A stretch of 64,000 nucleotides of DNA from Paenibacillus pabuli (GTDB taxonomy: Bacteria; Bacillota; Bacilli; Paenibacillales; Paenibacillaceae). Of the stretch, positions 1 through 8,066 are shown in pieces; the stretch's first letter is position 1; every line of letters begins with the position of its first letter. A model generated the notes under the pieces. The model was not told the origin of the DNA, did not search any database, and was given only the letters and a program-made list of their open reading frames with translations. Location: the NCBI RefSeq assembly GCF_039831995.1, contig NZ_JBDOIO010000003.1, forward strand, positions 186,001 through 250,000. Reading direction: 5' to 3'. The translations under genes and the position numbers were made by a program.

Positions 1-562
1 AGCTGATAAAAGGAAGGAATATGATGGGGTAGGAGAAGGCACTTGCACCATCCACAGATTTTGCGGATAGTCCGGCAATCGCTGCGACCCAGGTTAAGGC
101 CAGTGTAAACAGAGCGAGAATGCCCGCGACGCCAAGCCATGAGAGGATTCCGGCCGGTGAACGAAAACCCATGACGAGTGCTACCAATATGATGACGACA
201 ACGGAAATAGCGTTAGAAACCAGCGAGGTCAGGACATGCCCCCACAATAAGGTGGAGCGTGAAATCGGCATGGAGTGAAACCGTTCAAATATGCCCCGCT
301 GCACATCGATAAACAGGCGGTAAGCCGTGTACGAAATTCCGCTGGCAATCGCAATGAGTAGTATACCGGGCAAAAGATAGTTGACATAGTTATCCGTCCC
401 GGTTTGAATAGCACCGCCAAATACATAGACGAACAGCAGCATGAAGGCGATCGGCATGATCGTAACCGTAATGATGGTGTCCATACTGCGGAGAATATGG
501 CGCATGGAACGTCCCAGCATAACGCTCATATCACTGAAAAAGTGTTTTTTTACCGTTTCCAT
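1..562 (-). CDS. ABC-2 type exporter permease (DrrB-like), partial
   Basis: Membrane subunit of an ABC-2 exporter, cut by the window edge: about 187 N-terminal codons are present and the C-terminus lies before base 1. I read it from the ATG at 562, which directly abuts the ATPase stop as TGAATG and has AAGGAGG 8 bases upstream. The N-terminus METVKKHFFSDM is followed by hydrophobic segments at roughly residues 28-48, 63-78, 108-130 and 138-162, the usual ABC-2 spacing. The residues after the second segment (FERFHSMPISR) match the conserved cytoplasmic loop of the DrrB/NodJ group. It would pair with the ATPase encoded just upstream. The exported substrate cannot be told from the sequence. Confidence 0.85.
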   Translation of the reverse strand, partial: METVKKHFFSDMSVMLGRSMRHILRSMDTIITVTIMPIAFMLLFVYVFGGAIQTGTDNYVNYLLPGILLIAIASGISYTAYRLFIDVQRGIFERFHSMPISRSTLLWGHVLTSLVSNAISVVVIILVALVMGFRSPAGILSWLGVAGILALFTLALTWVAAIAGLSAKSVDGASAFSYPIIFLPFIS

Positions 563-1324
563 TCAATTGGCCTCCTTTTTGCCGATGACTGCAAGGAATA
601 TATCCTCAAGTGTAGGCTGCTTTTCGACATACTCCACTTTTGCGGACGGGATTAGTTTTTTGAGATCGGAGAGTGTGCCGCTGGCGATAATCCTGCCCTC
701 ATGGAGAATGTTGATTCGATGAGCAAGCTGCTCGGCTTCTTCCAGATACTGTGTGGTCAGAAATACGGTCGTACCGCCATCCGACAGCTCTTTTACGATC
801 TTCCATACCTCGATGCGTGCTTCGGGATCAAGTCCGGTCGTTGGCTCGTCGAGAAAAATGATCTGTGGTTTTCCCACGAGGCTTAGAGCAATGTCGAGTC
901 TGCGGCGCATTCCACCCGAATACGTCGATACCCTGCGGTCCGCAGCATCTGTCAGACCAAAGCGTTGCAGCAAATCTTCCGCAATCTGACGCGGTTTTTG
1001 GAGATATCGCAGTTTGGCAATCATAATCAGATTTTCTCGTCCGGTTAAAATTTCGTCCACGGCGGCGAATTGGCCGGTCAGGCTGATCGCCTGCCGCACA
1101 TGATCGGGGTTTGTTGCAACATCGAATCCGTTTACAGTGGCGGTTCCACTGTCTTTTTTAAGCAGCGTAGTGAGAATTTTGACAACAGTTGTTTTGCCGG
1201 CACCGTTGGAGCCCAGAAGGGCGAAGATGCTGCCTTTTTCCACCTCGAAATCTACGCCCTTCAGGACGTGCAGCTGCTTGTAGGACTTTTGCAGGCCAAT
1301 CACATGAATGGAATTGTTTTGCAT
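563..1324 (-). CDS. ABC exporter ATP-binding protein (DrrA-like)
   Basis: Cytoplasmic ATPase that powers the neighbouring ABC-2 permease. At 253 residues it is a normal single nucleotide-binding domain: Walker A GSNGAGKTT near residue 38, signature YSGGMRRRL near 135, Walker B IIFLDEP near 155 and the H-loop region before the C-terminus. It is short for DrrA and lacks most of the usual C-terminal tail. Its stop abuts the permease start, and it begins 12 bases after the pentapeptide gene. All four genes therefore read as one operon starting at the PadR gene. Drug, peptide or lipid export is the usual role of this family; the substrate is unknown. Confidence 0.93.
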   Translation of the reverse strand: MQNNSIHVIGLQKSYKQLHVLKGVDFEVEKGSIFALLGSNGAGKTTVVKILTTLLKKDSGTATVNGFDVATNPDHVRQAISLTGQFAAVDEILTGRENLIMIAKLRYLQKPRQIAEDLLQRFGLTDAADRRVSTYSGGMRRRLDIALSLVGKPQIIFLDEPTTGLDPEARIEVWKIVKELSDGGTTVFLTTQYLEEAEQLAHRINILHEGRIIASGTLSDLKKLIPSAKVEYVEKQPTLEDIFLAVIGKKEAN

Positions 1325-1336
1325 AGGATCCCCTCC

Positions 1337-2200
1337 TTAGATAACGGTAACTTTTGACACATTGGCTTCCATGCCTTTGAGGGCAGCATACGTGAGTTTA
1401 TCCATCATCGCACCGTCAAAGCAGACGGTTTTGATCATACGATAATATTTTTTGGACCAGGATGACGTTGGAAAAGACACGTTTTTGAGAGTAGCGTTCT
1501 GGAATGAAACCTCGGACAACGCCACCTTGTCAAATTTGACCCCGATAAAGGTTTGCCCATCGAAACGCTGCTCGCTCAGATCGGATGACTTGAATTCCAC
1601 ACCGTCAAAGATACAGTTATTGAAAATGGCTTTTCTAAGGTCAGTCAAGGAAAACGTAACGTCTGTCAGTCTAGCATTTGTGAATTTTGCCCCGTCCAGA
1701 CCCGACTTGCTAAAGTTCGTGCGTACAAGGATGGATTGATTAAAGCTCGCATTCGCAAGGTCTAGAGTAGACAGGATGCAGTCTGTCAGATTGGCTCGAT
1801 CAAAATGAGCATCCCGCACATCGCTGCTGAAAAAAGAACTTCCGGTTAAATCCGCTTCCGTGAAATTAGAGCCTCGCAGTGCGCTGGACTTAAATTGTCC
1901 TTTATGCGCGGTAACCCCCGCAAAATCGCTCGTTGACAGGTTACTTGCGTTAAAATTGGTTACCACCTGCCGCTCCAGCGAGCGGGAGAGGTTGGCAACC
2001 TCCTGTACGGTCTGTTCAATATCGCCGATGCTTTCAATGGTCATCTCAAAAGCAGTTTCATCATCCTTACCCTCGGCTTTGAGGTCACGGAACCTCTCCT
2101 GCAAATCGGAGTGCAGGTCTGCTTTTAATTCGGTGACACTTTTTACCCCATCGTACGGTGCAAAAACACCGTTCAAATAGTGAGTGAGCTTTTCATTCAT
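1337..2200 (-). CDS. HAAS-domain protein with pentapeptide repeats
   Basis: A 287-residue protein in two parts. Residues 1-75 (MNEKLTHYLNGVFAPYDGVK onward) resemble the HAAS/DUF1700 or permease-prefix domain that accompanies PadR regulators. Residues about 80-260 carry degenerate pentapeptide repeats of the A(D/N)LXX type (FTEADLTGSSF, FDRANLTDCIL, FTNARLTDVTF), which should fold as a right-handed beta-helix. I see no membrane segment. It sits between PadR and the ABC ATPase in one operon, 14 bases after the PadR stop. The partner or ligand is unknown. A regulatory or scaffold role for the exporter is inferred only from its position. Domain recognition is by eye. Confidence 0.8.
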   Translation of the reverse strand: MNEKLTHYLNGVFAPYDGVKSVTELKADLHSDLQERFRDLKAEGKDDETAFEMTIESIGDIEQTVQEVANLSRSLERQVVTNFNASNLSTSDFAGVTAHKGQFKSSALRGSNFTEADLTGSSFFSSDVRDAHFDRANLTDCILSTLDLANASFNQSILVRTNFSKSGLDGAKFTNARLTDVTFSLTDLRKAIFNNCIFDGVEFKSSDLSEQRFDGQTFIGVKFDKVALSEVSFQNATLKNVSFPTSSWSKKYYRMIKTVCFDGAMMDKLTYAALKGMEANVSKVTVI

Positions 2201-2214
2201 AACCTCAACACTCC

Positions 2215-2559
2215 TTATAATAAGTTTTCAAGCACGCGCTTCGCGTACTCCCAGTTTTCTTTGTTGCTGGCATGAGTTGCTTTGCCTTTTTCGGTAATTC
2301 TAAAATATTTACGGCGTCCGCCTTGAGATTCATCGCCCCAATACCACTCAATATCACCCTCCGCTTCAAGTCGCCGAACGCTGGAGTACATGGTGGCTTC
2401 TTTTAATTCGTACTCACCTCCTGAGCGCTCAGCAATCATTTTGACAATTTCGTACCCATATCTGTCAGCTTCGGATAAGAGCCGTAAAATCATTGTATCG
2501 GTATGGCCGCGTAGTAGGTCGGATGTAATTTTGTTTTGGCTCATGTAATCACCTCGCAA
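2215..2559 (-). CDS. PadR family transcriptional regulator
   Basis: DNA-binding repressor of the PadR family, 114 residues, which is standard for subfamily 2. The winged-helix core is visible (TDTMILRLLSEADRYGYEIVKMI, LKEATMYSSVRRLEAEGDIEWYW), ending in RKYFRITEKGK. The longest frame starts at 2559. The internal ATG at 2544 (MSQNKITSD) is better placed after GAGGTGATTAC and is the likelier start. It is the first gene of the exporter operon and lies directly behind a sigmaA promoter whose -10 overlaps a GTAT-N8-ATAC palindrome, so autoregulation of the whole operon is likely. The inducer, probably a drug-like molecule, is unknown. Confidence 0.93.
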   Translation of the reverse strand: MRGDYMSQNKITSDLLRGHTDTMILRLLSEADRYGYEIVKMIAERSGGEYELKEATMYSSVRRLEAEGDIEWYWGDESQGGRRKYFRITEKGKATHASNKENWEYAKRVLENLL

Positions 2560-2561
2560 TT

Positions 2562-2592
2562 GTATAATACGTCATACTACTGTGACTGTCAA
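2562..2592 (-). promoter_or_regulatory. SigmaA promoter with PadR-type operator
   Basis: On the minus strand TTGACA (2587-2592) and TATTAT (2564-2569) are separated by exactly 17 bases. The palindrome GTAT-N8-ATAC (2562-2577) covers the -10 box and matches the ATGT-N8-ACAT spacing known for PadR and LmrR sites. This predicts repression of the exporter operon by its own PadR. Confidence 0.75.
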
Positions 2593-2619
2593 GGTAGTGT
2601 TATAATCAAATTACCTTGA
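2589..2619. repeat. Inverted repeat at PadR promoter
   Basis: TCAAGGTA (2589-2596) and TACCTTGA (2612-2619) form a perfect 8-bp inverted repeat with a 15-bp spacer. One arm overlaps the -35 box of the PadR promoter. It may be a second regulator site; this is inference. Confidence 0.5.
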
Positions 2620-2692
2620 TTGAGAATTTGTGTGTTTGTCACATCATGTTATCTACATCGTTCCTTCTCTTTATGGGAAGTAATCAAGCAAC

Positions 2693-2744
2693 AAAAAATG
2701 ATCTGTACCTTAGAACTAGGAGTCAGCTCTATGGTACAGATCAT
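2693..2744 (-). terminator. Rho-independent terminator after yesN-like gene
   Basis: ATGATCTGTACC (2698-2709) pairs perfectly with GGTACAGATCAT (2733-2744), with a further near-perfect inner stem. On the minus strand it is followed by TTTTTT. It lies about 110 bases after the response regulator stop and should end the yesM-yesN transcript. Confidence 0.85.
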
Positions 2745-2850
2745 CGTCGGGCACATCGAGTTAAACAGGAAATGGTTACTCATACCCAGGCATAACTGGG
2801 GTGAAGAGGGCTTCGGTTCTTCCAAGCAGTCTAGCCACTTGCTGTTATGC

Positions 2851-4200
2851 TTATTGGTGGATCATATTCCTGCGGTATTGATAGGGAGTGACCCCGAATT
2901 CTTCCTTGAACAATTGGATAAAATACTGATTTTTCTTGTAACCGACCATTTGCGATATATCGGCTATGCGGAGTTCAGAATCCAGCAGCAGGTGGGAGGC
3001 TTTCTCCAACCTTTTCTTCGAGATGTAGTTGGACACATTTTCTCCAGTCTCCTGTTTGAATAGTTTGGAAAGGTAGACAGGGTGAAGATGGGCGACTTTT
3101 CCCAGCTCATCCAGACTGAGGCCATGTGAAATATGGTCTTCGATGTACTTTTGCACTTTGCCCACGATCGTTTGAATGGACATCTGCTTGTTGTTCCTGA
3201 TCTGACTGACCGTATCCATGAGAGTCGGCCATAGTTCGTCCGGCTCCCGCAGTCGATTGAATATCCAATCCGCAGTCTCAGAAGGCTTCGGTTCCTTATC
3301 CACCAGATATACATAAAGGATGGTTTCCATTAGAAAGAGTATTTTTTCCTTTCGTAAACGGATTCGATCATAGCTTTTCATAATGTTGCCTGCCAGCTCC
3401 CATTCCCCGCATGATGGAGAAAGGTCAAAGACCCCGTTGAAATCCGCAGACTGCACGTTCTCACCCAGGAAGAATTCGTAGAACAGCTGACGGGTCTCGT
3501 TCTGGTCAGTTATCGAAAATGGTGGGGACAAGACCGGATGGCCTGGTTTGGACGTCAGTATCTCAGCAACTTCTGCTGGGACAAAACCAACCAGTTGCGT
3601 TCCAAAAGACCAGAGGAAACGGTCCAATGGATCTCCAAGTTTATGTTTCAATTCTTCCACATCAGCTTGTGTGTACTTCTCTATTCTCATACAGCAAAAA
3701 AGGGAATCTCCTAAAAAATCGGTATATGCTTCAAATTCCGTTCTCAACGTCTCGTTTTCCCCAAGCAGAGAGAGCAGATAACCCATACTATCGAAGTTTT
3801 CCCAACGGATCGTTGGACGGGGTCTTGTCTGTTTAATATTCCCGATGGCTTTAGCCATGGCTTTCTCCACATCGTCCTTGTCTACAGGTTTGAGCAGATA
3901 ATCGAGTGCGCCCAATCGAATCCCCTGCTGCGCATATTCGAACTGGGAGTAGCCCGAAAGGATAATGACTTTGGTAAGCAAGTTATGTTGATGAATATGT
4001 TGAAGCAGATCAATTCCTGAAACCTCGGGCATTCGGATATCGGTGATTAGAATATCTACATGCCGTTGATTCAACCATTCTCTGGCTTCAATCGAATTGG
4101 TCGTCGTCTCGATCTGGTTGATGCCGAAGGACTTCCAGTCGAGCAAGTGTTTCATATATTCCACAACGTAGTGTCCGTCATCCACGATCAGTAGTCGCAT
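2851..4200 (-). CDS. yesN: YesN-type response regulator (REC + AraC HTH)
   Basis: Response regulator for the carbohydrate locus, 449 residues. The receiver domain spans about 1-120, with acidic pocket D7/D8, phospho-acceptor D54 (ILITDIRMPE) and K103 region (LLKPVDK). A divergent linker occupies about 130-340. An AraC-type double helix-turn-helix lies at about 345-445, with the LSKLFKQETGENVSNYI and ADISQMVGYKKNQYFIQLFK signatures. Its start overlaps the end of the upstream kinase gene by 23 bases, the usual translational coupling for YesM/YesN pairs. It should activate the adjacent sugar ABC operon when the kinase senses oligosaccharides; this role is inferred from position. Confidence 0.93.
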   Translation of the reverse strand: MRLLIVDDGHYVVEYMKHLLDWKSFGINQIETTTNSIEAREWLNQRHVDILITDIRMPEVSGIDLLQHIHQHNLLTKVIILSGYSQFEYAQQGIRLGALDYLLKPVDKDDVEKAMAKAIGNIKQTRPRPTIRWENFDSMGYLLSLLGENETLRTEFEAYTDFLGDSLFCCMRIEKYTQADVEELKHKLGDPLDRFLWSFGTQLVGFVPAEVAEILTSKPGHPVLSPPFSITDQNETRQLFYEFFLGENVQSADFNGVFDLSPSCGEWELAGNIMKSYDRIRLRKEKILFLMETILYVYLVDKEPKPSETADWIFNRLREPDELWPTLMDTVSQIRNNKQMSIQTIVGKVQKYIEDHISHGLSLDELGKVAHLHPVYLSKLFKQETGENVSNYISKKRLEKASHLLLDSELRIADISQMVGYKKNQYFIQLFKEEFGVTPYQYRRNMIHQ

Positions 4201-5908
4201 ATGTTTCTCCTTTCTCTGCAGAAATATCGATCAACAGCAGAACAGACAAGCCGCCCCAATCATTAATGAAAAATTGAAGCCCGCTCAGCTCGCCGTACGT
4301 ATTTTTCAGACGTCGATTTACATTCCAGAGCCCGACGCCTCTTGTTCCCTCAGGCGGTGTGTCGCTCTCCATCTGAGCTTCGAGTCTGCGGATTTCATCC
4401 GGTGCAAGACCTTTACCGTCGTCCGAGATCCTGATCATAATAGCAGCTTCCGTCTGTTTAACGTCAATAGTTACCCGGTGCGCTCCCTGTCGTCCTTCAA
4501 TTCCATGTTGAATGGCGTTCTCGACTACAGGCTGAATAATCAGCGGCGTCAGGGCATGAGAGGCAAGTTCGGGCGGCAGATCAATGTTGTACTCGATTTT
4601 TTTGCTGAGCGTCATGATGACCAGGAAATGTTCCGCAAACTGGAGCTCGCTCTCCAGCGTCACTTCATGCCGGTCCAATTTGGTTAAATAGCGATAATAT
4701 TCGGCCAGATGCTTGCTCATTCGCATAACGGCATCCGGGGAAAACTGGGCCACTGACATGATATAGAACAAACTGTTGTATAAAAAATGAGGGTTTATTT
4801 GGGCTTGTAGTTGTTTTAGTTCCGCACTTCTTCTCAGATCCGTTTCGGTTTTTAAGGATACGAATAGCTCCTGAATCTCTGCAACCATGTGATTGAAGCT
4901 GCGGAACAGGCTGTAAAATTCCTTGTCGGTGTTTTCGGTAATCCTTGTGTTGTGATTGCCATGTTCAACCTGCAGGAACTTCTTCTCCAGCAGACGAATG
5001 TTACGGTAATAATTCCGGTAAAACGTAAAGATAACAAACAGGCCAAGTGTCAAAACCGCTAAAATACTCACAAGGAAAACTTTACGGCTGCGGTCCAGCG
5101 GCTGCAGAAAATCATTCGTTCGTGTGTATGTAATCAGGTAGGCGTCGATCGGTTCAATATACCTTGAAAGAACATAGTAATCATCCGTTTTGGTGTGATA
5201 ATCATATTTTATAGTGGACTCTGGTTGGGGTGTAAGCATATCGGTAACCGCTTTCAATAAATCATGATCGACTTCTTTCTCACTCCATAATTGCTTTTGG
5301 TTAAACAGGTAGAAAGCATTTGAGCTGTCGTTGTTGACTGCCTTTTTGAGAAGGCTCTTCAAATAATCAGTTTTCAGTTTCACGCCAACCACATATTGGG
5401 CAGGTTCAACCTGTCCGTTTTTTTGGATATAAGGGTAGACGGCAAAGTAATACAAGCTGCCTTGGACAATTCGCCATCCTCGTTCTTGAACTTCCTTAAA
5501 CGGGAGTCTTGCCTCAAGTGTATTGTTGGTGGACAGGAACGATTCTTCGGACTTCCAGTAGATGCCGATCGATTCAATAGAACGGCTGGAAAGCAGAATT
5601 TGACGCAAGCGATCAACGATTTCATTTTTCTTCATTTGGGAATCGTAGTTACTCAGCTCGATCACTTGATTCTGATAAAACCGGACGTCACTGTCGGCTG
5701 CAAACTGGACCCCGTACATGTTAGCCTCGTACATAATTCCGTCCAAAATGCCTTTCACATAATCAAGCTGGTTCTTGGAAGCTCCAATCAGATTCTCCTC
5801 CAGTGTCTTGGAACTCAAACGGTTCATCACAAAAAATAAACTCAACGTCAGCAGCAGAAAAAAAACAAAGAAATAGATGAATCGTTTCATGTACATTTTT
5901 CTTAGCAT
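4178..5908 (-). CDS. yesM: YesM-type sensor histidine kinase
   Basis: Membrane sensor kinase of the YesM/LytS-like His_kinase family, about 576 residues from the ATG at 5908. That ATG follows GGAAAGGG at good spacing; the longest frame reaches 6010 without ribosome-site support. A membrane segment at 9-28 and a second near 277-298 bracket an extracellular sensor domain of about 250 residues. HAMP follows, then the phospho-histidine motif INPHFLYNSLFYI near 410 and the ATPase motifs NAIQHGIEG, DDGKGL and GVGLWNV. It would phosphorylate the YesN-like regulator. The ligand is probably a glycan fragment or its binding protein, judging by the neighbouring transporter; this is inference. Confidence 0.92.
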   Translation of the reverse strand: MLRKMYMKRFIYFFVFFLLLTLSLFFVMNRLSSKTLEENLIGASKNQLDYVKGILDGIMYEANMYGVQFAADSDVRFYQNQVIELSNYDSQMKKNEIVDRLRQILLSSRSIESIGIYWKSEESFLSTNNTLEARLPFKEVQERGWRIVQGSLYYFAVYPYIQKNGQVEPAQYVVGVKLKTDYLKSLLKKAVNNDSSNAFYLFNQKQLWSEKEVDHDLLKAVTDMLTPQPESTIKYDYHTKTDDYYVLSRYIEPIDAYLITYTRTNDFLQPLDRSRKVFLVSILAVLTLGLFVIFTFYRNYYRNIRLLEKKFLQVEHGNHNTRITENTDKEFYSLFRSFNHMVAEIQELFVSLKTETDLRRSAELKQLQAQINPHFLYNSLFYIMSVAQFSPDAVMRMSKHLAEYYRYLTKLDRHEVTLESELQFAEHFLVIMTLSKKIEYNIDLPPELASHALTPLIIQPVVENAIQHGIEGRQGAHRVTIDVKQTEAAIMIRISDDGKGLAPDEIRRLEAQMESDTPPEGTRGVGLWNVNRRLKNTYGELSGLQFFINDWGGLSVLLLIDISAEKGETYATTDRG

Positions 5909-6014
5909 CGTGTTTCCCTTTCCTAACGAGAAGCCTGGAGTATAAGGCCCATATCCATTTAACTTTAATATAAGCCAAACGACCGAAAAGCGGAAGTGCA
6001 GCATGAGCACTTAA

Positions 6015-6030
6015 ATGTAAGCGGTTTAAA
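6015..6030 (+). promoter_or_regulatory. cre-like site (CcpA) upstream of sugar ABC operon
   Basis: ATGTAAGCGGTTTAAA matches the cre consensus WTGNAANCGNWWNCAW except for one base at the conserved C. It lies between the divergent yesM and permease genes, where catabolite repression would be expected. Confidence 0.55.
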
Positions 6031-6075
6031 GTGGTTCAGAATGGGGTGATGATCTTGAAATTTTGGCATTTTGGA

Positions 6076-6091
6076 TTGAAAGCGCTTTTGT
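6076..6091 (+). promoter_or_regulatory. Second cre-like site upstream of sugar ABC operon
   Basis: TTGAAAGCGCTTTTGT carries the palindromic core AAAGCGCTTT and misses two consensus cre positions. It sits 79 bases before the annotated start of the first permease gene. Binding by CcpA is inferred. Confidence 0.45.
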
Positions 6092-6154
6092 TAAGCTTGA
6101 CGGGAGGATTGATTTCCAGGAGTTGTCATAAAGGAGGTATGCAGCATTAATGAG

Positions 6155-7108
6155 ATGGGCACCGTTACATCCGCAAAAAAAGTAAAAACAAAGATTTCCC
6201 GGCGTAGTCCATGGAAAACGGAAATCAAGAAAAGTTGGCCTTTGTATGTATTATGTCTTCCCGCTTTCGTATTTGTCTGTATCTTTTCGTATGGCCCGAT
6301 GGTTGGCTTGGTTATGGCGTTTCAGGACTACAAACCATGGCTTGGCATCTCAGGTTCCCGGTGGATCGGGTTAGCAAATTTCGAAAGGATCTTCCAGTAC
6401 GATGAAGCGACTCAAGCGATCGTCAATACGCTGGTTATTGCGGTTTCCAAAATTATCGTCGGAATAATCGTTCCGATCATCATGGCGATTTTGCTGAGCG
6501 AGATACGAAATATCGGGATTAAGAAGAGTGTACAGACACTGGTGTATCTGCCGCACTTTTTGTCCTGGGTCACTGTCGCGGGACTGATGATTGACATTCT
6601 GGGATTGGACGGAGGCGTCAATCAAATATTGACCTGGATGTTCGGGAGCGATCCGATTTACTTTTTGGGTGATCCTGATCTCTTTCGGTACACCGTCGTT
6701 GTGAGTGATGTTTGGAAGAGCTTCGGCTTTGGCATGATTGTCTATTTGGCTACGATTGCGGGAATCAATCCTTCCTATTACGAAGCGGCCGAGATTGACG
6801 GAGCCACACGCCGGCAGCAAATTCGATACGTCACCTTGCCCAGCATGCTGCCGATGATTATCGTCATCTCTACACTAAGTCTGGGTAACATTCTGGACGC
6901 CGGATTTGATCAGGTTTTCAATCTGTATAACCCGCTTGTCTACAGTACGGGAGATATTATCGACACCTATGTCTACCGTTCTTCCTTGTTAAACGGGCAA
7001 TACGGATTCGGGACCGCTGTTGGTCTGTTCAAATCGGGGATCAGCCTGATTTTGATCGTCGTGTCCTACAGACTGGCCTATAAGTACGCCAATTATAAAA
7101 TATTCTAA
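6155..7108 (+). CDS. lplB: Oligosaccharide ABC permease, LplB type
   Basis: One half of the membrane channel of a CUT1-type sugar importer, about 317 residues, with six predicted membrane segments. The EAA loop YYEAAEIDGATRRQQIRYVTLP is clear near residue 210. The start is odd: AAGGAGG (6131-6137) lies 17 bases before the ATG at 6155, while an in-frame ATT at 6146 has ideal spacing. I keep ATG but mark the start as uncertain. It is the first gene of an operon with the second permease, the binding protein and two GH43 genes, and is divergent from yesM. No ATPase is encoded here; such systems usually share MsmX. Cargo is inferred to be plant-glycan oligomers. Confidence 0.93.
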   Translation: MGTVTSAKKVKTKISRRSPWKTEIKKSWPLYVLCLPAFVFVCIFSYGPMVGLVMAFQDYKPWLGISGSRWIGLANFERIFQYDEATQAIVNTLVIAVSKIIVGIIVPIIMAILLSEIRNIGIKKSVQTLVYLPHFLSWVTVAGLMIDILGLDGGVNQILTWMFGSDPIYFLGDPDLFRYTVVVSDVWKSFGFGMIVYLATIAGINPSYYEAAEIDGATRRQQIRYVTLPSMLPMIIVISTLSLGNILDAGFDQVFNLYNPLVYSTGDIIDTYVYRSSLLNGQYGFGTAVGLFKSGISLILIVVSYRLAYKYANYKIF

Positions 7109-7126
7109 CAAGGAGGGAGAGGGATA

Positions 7127-7996
7127 ATGTACCATAAGACGACAGGCTACCGAGTGTTTTCCATTTTTAATTATGCGTTCATGATCCTGGCGGGACTGGC
7201 GTGTTTTCTTCCACTGCTTCATCTGTTGGCGCAATCGCTCAGCAGCAAAGCGGCCATTAGCGGTAATATGGTGTCATTTTGGCCGGTCGGGTTCAACGTG
7301 GATGCCTATGTAAAAACGTTTAACAATTCCAATTTTAATGGCGCCATGCTGACATCCATTATCCGAACTGTATTGGGGACAACCATCAGCATGTTTATCC
7401 TGACCTGTGCAGGATATGCCCTGTCCAAAGAATTTCGGGGCCGCAACGCGCTCATGTGGTTTTTTATCTTCACCATGCTCTTCTCCGGGGGACTGATACC
7501 TTCTTACATATTGGTGACTAGCCTTGGGTTGAAGGATACGATCTGGGCCCTTGTGCTGCCAGGAGCCTTCGGAGCTTATAATCTCATTCTTCTCGTTAAC
7601 TTCTTCAAAACGATTCCAAAAGCCTTGGAAGAAGCGGCGTTCATTGACGGAGCCTCCTTCTTCGTGATCCTCAGCAAAATCTATCTGCCGCTATCACTGC
7701 CCGGAATCGCTACCGTGTCCTTATTCATCATGGTAGGACACTGGAATTCCTGGTTTGACGGGATTTTGTACATGTCGGATGCGAGCAGGTATCCGCTGGC
7801 TTCCTTCCTGCAGACGGTCGTGGTGCAGAGTAATATGCAGAATATGGCGATGAGCCAGTCTGAGGTCGCGGCAATGTCGGAGCAGAGCATCAAGGCCGCC
7901 CAAATTTTTGTCAGTACGCTGCCTATCATTTTGGTTTATCCATTCTTGCAGCGATATTTCGTGAAGGGGATTGTGCTAGGGGCTGTCAAAGAATAG
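7127..7996 (+). CDS. ytcP: Oligosaccharide ABC permease, YtcP type
   Basis: Second channel subunit of the sugar importer, 289 residues. It has six membrane segments and the EAA loop KALEEAAFIDGASFFVIL near residue 170. It starts 18 bases after the first permease gene, with AAGGAGGGAGAGG as the ribosome site. The family (MalG/YtcP) forms heterodimers with LplB-type subunits, so the two genes fit one transporter. The long QSEVAAMSEQSIKAA stretch before the last membrane segment is typical of the YtcP branch. Induction by YesN and repression by CcpA are inferred from neighbours and upstream sites. Confidence 0.94.
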   Translation: MYHKTTGYRVFSIFNYAFMILAGLACFLPLLHLLAQSLSSKAAISGNMVSFWPVGFNVDAYVKTFNNSNFNGAMLTSIIRTVLGTTISMFILTCAGYALSKEFRGRNALMWFFIFTMLFSGGLIPSYILVTSLGLKDTIWALVLPGAFGAYNLILLVNFFKTIPKALEEAAFIDGASFFVILSKIYLPLSLPGIATVSLFIMVGHWNSWFDGILYMSDASRYPLASFLQTVVVQSNMQNMAMSQSEVAAMSEQSIKAAQIFVSTLPIILVYPFLQRYFVKGIVLGAVKE

Positions 7997-8066
7997 CTCT
8001 TCATTAGGATCATGAACAGTCGGATGAATAGAAAACAGTACGATATGAGCGAAGGGGGCATGTTCT

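Noticed and set aside
404..722. Plus-strand open frames over the ABC exporter genes
   Set aside because: They lie opposite the strongly conserved ATPase and permease and have no motif or ribosome site.
3519..3836. Plus-strand frame within the yesN gene
   Set aside because: It is the shadow of a clear response regulator and shows no family pattern.
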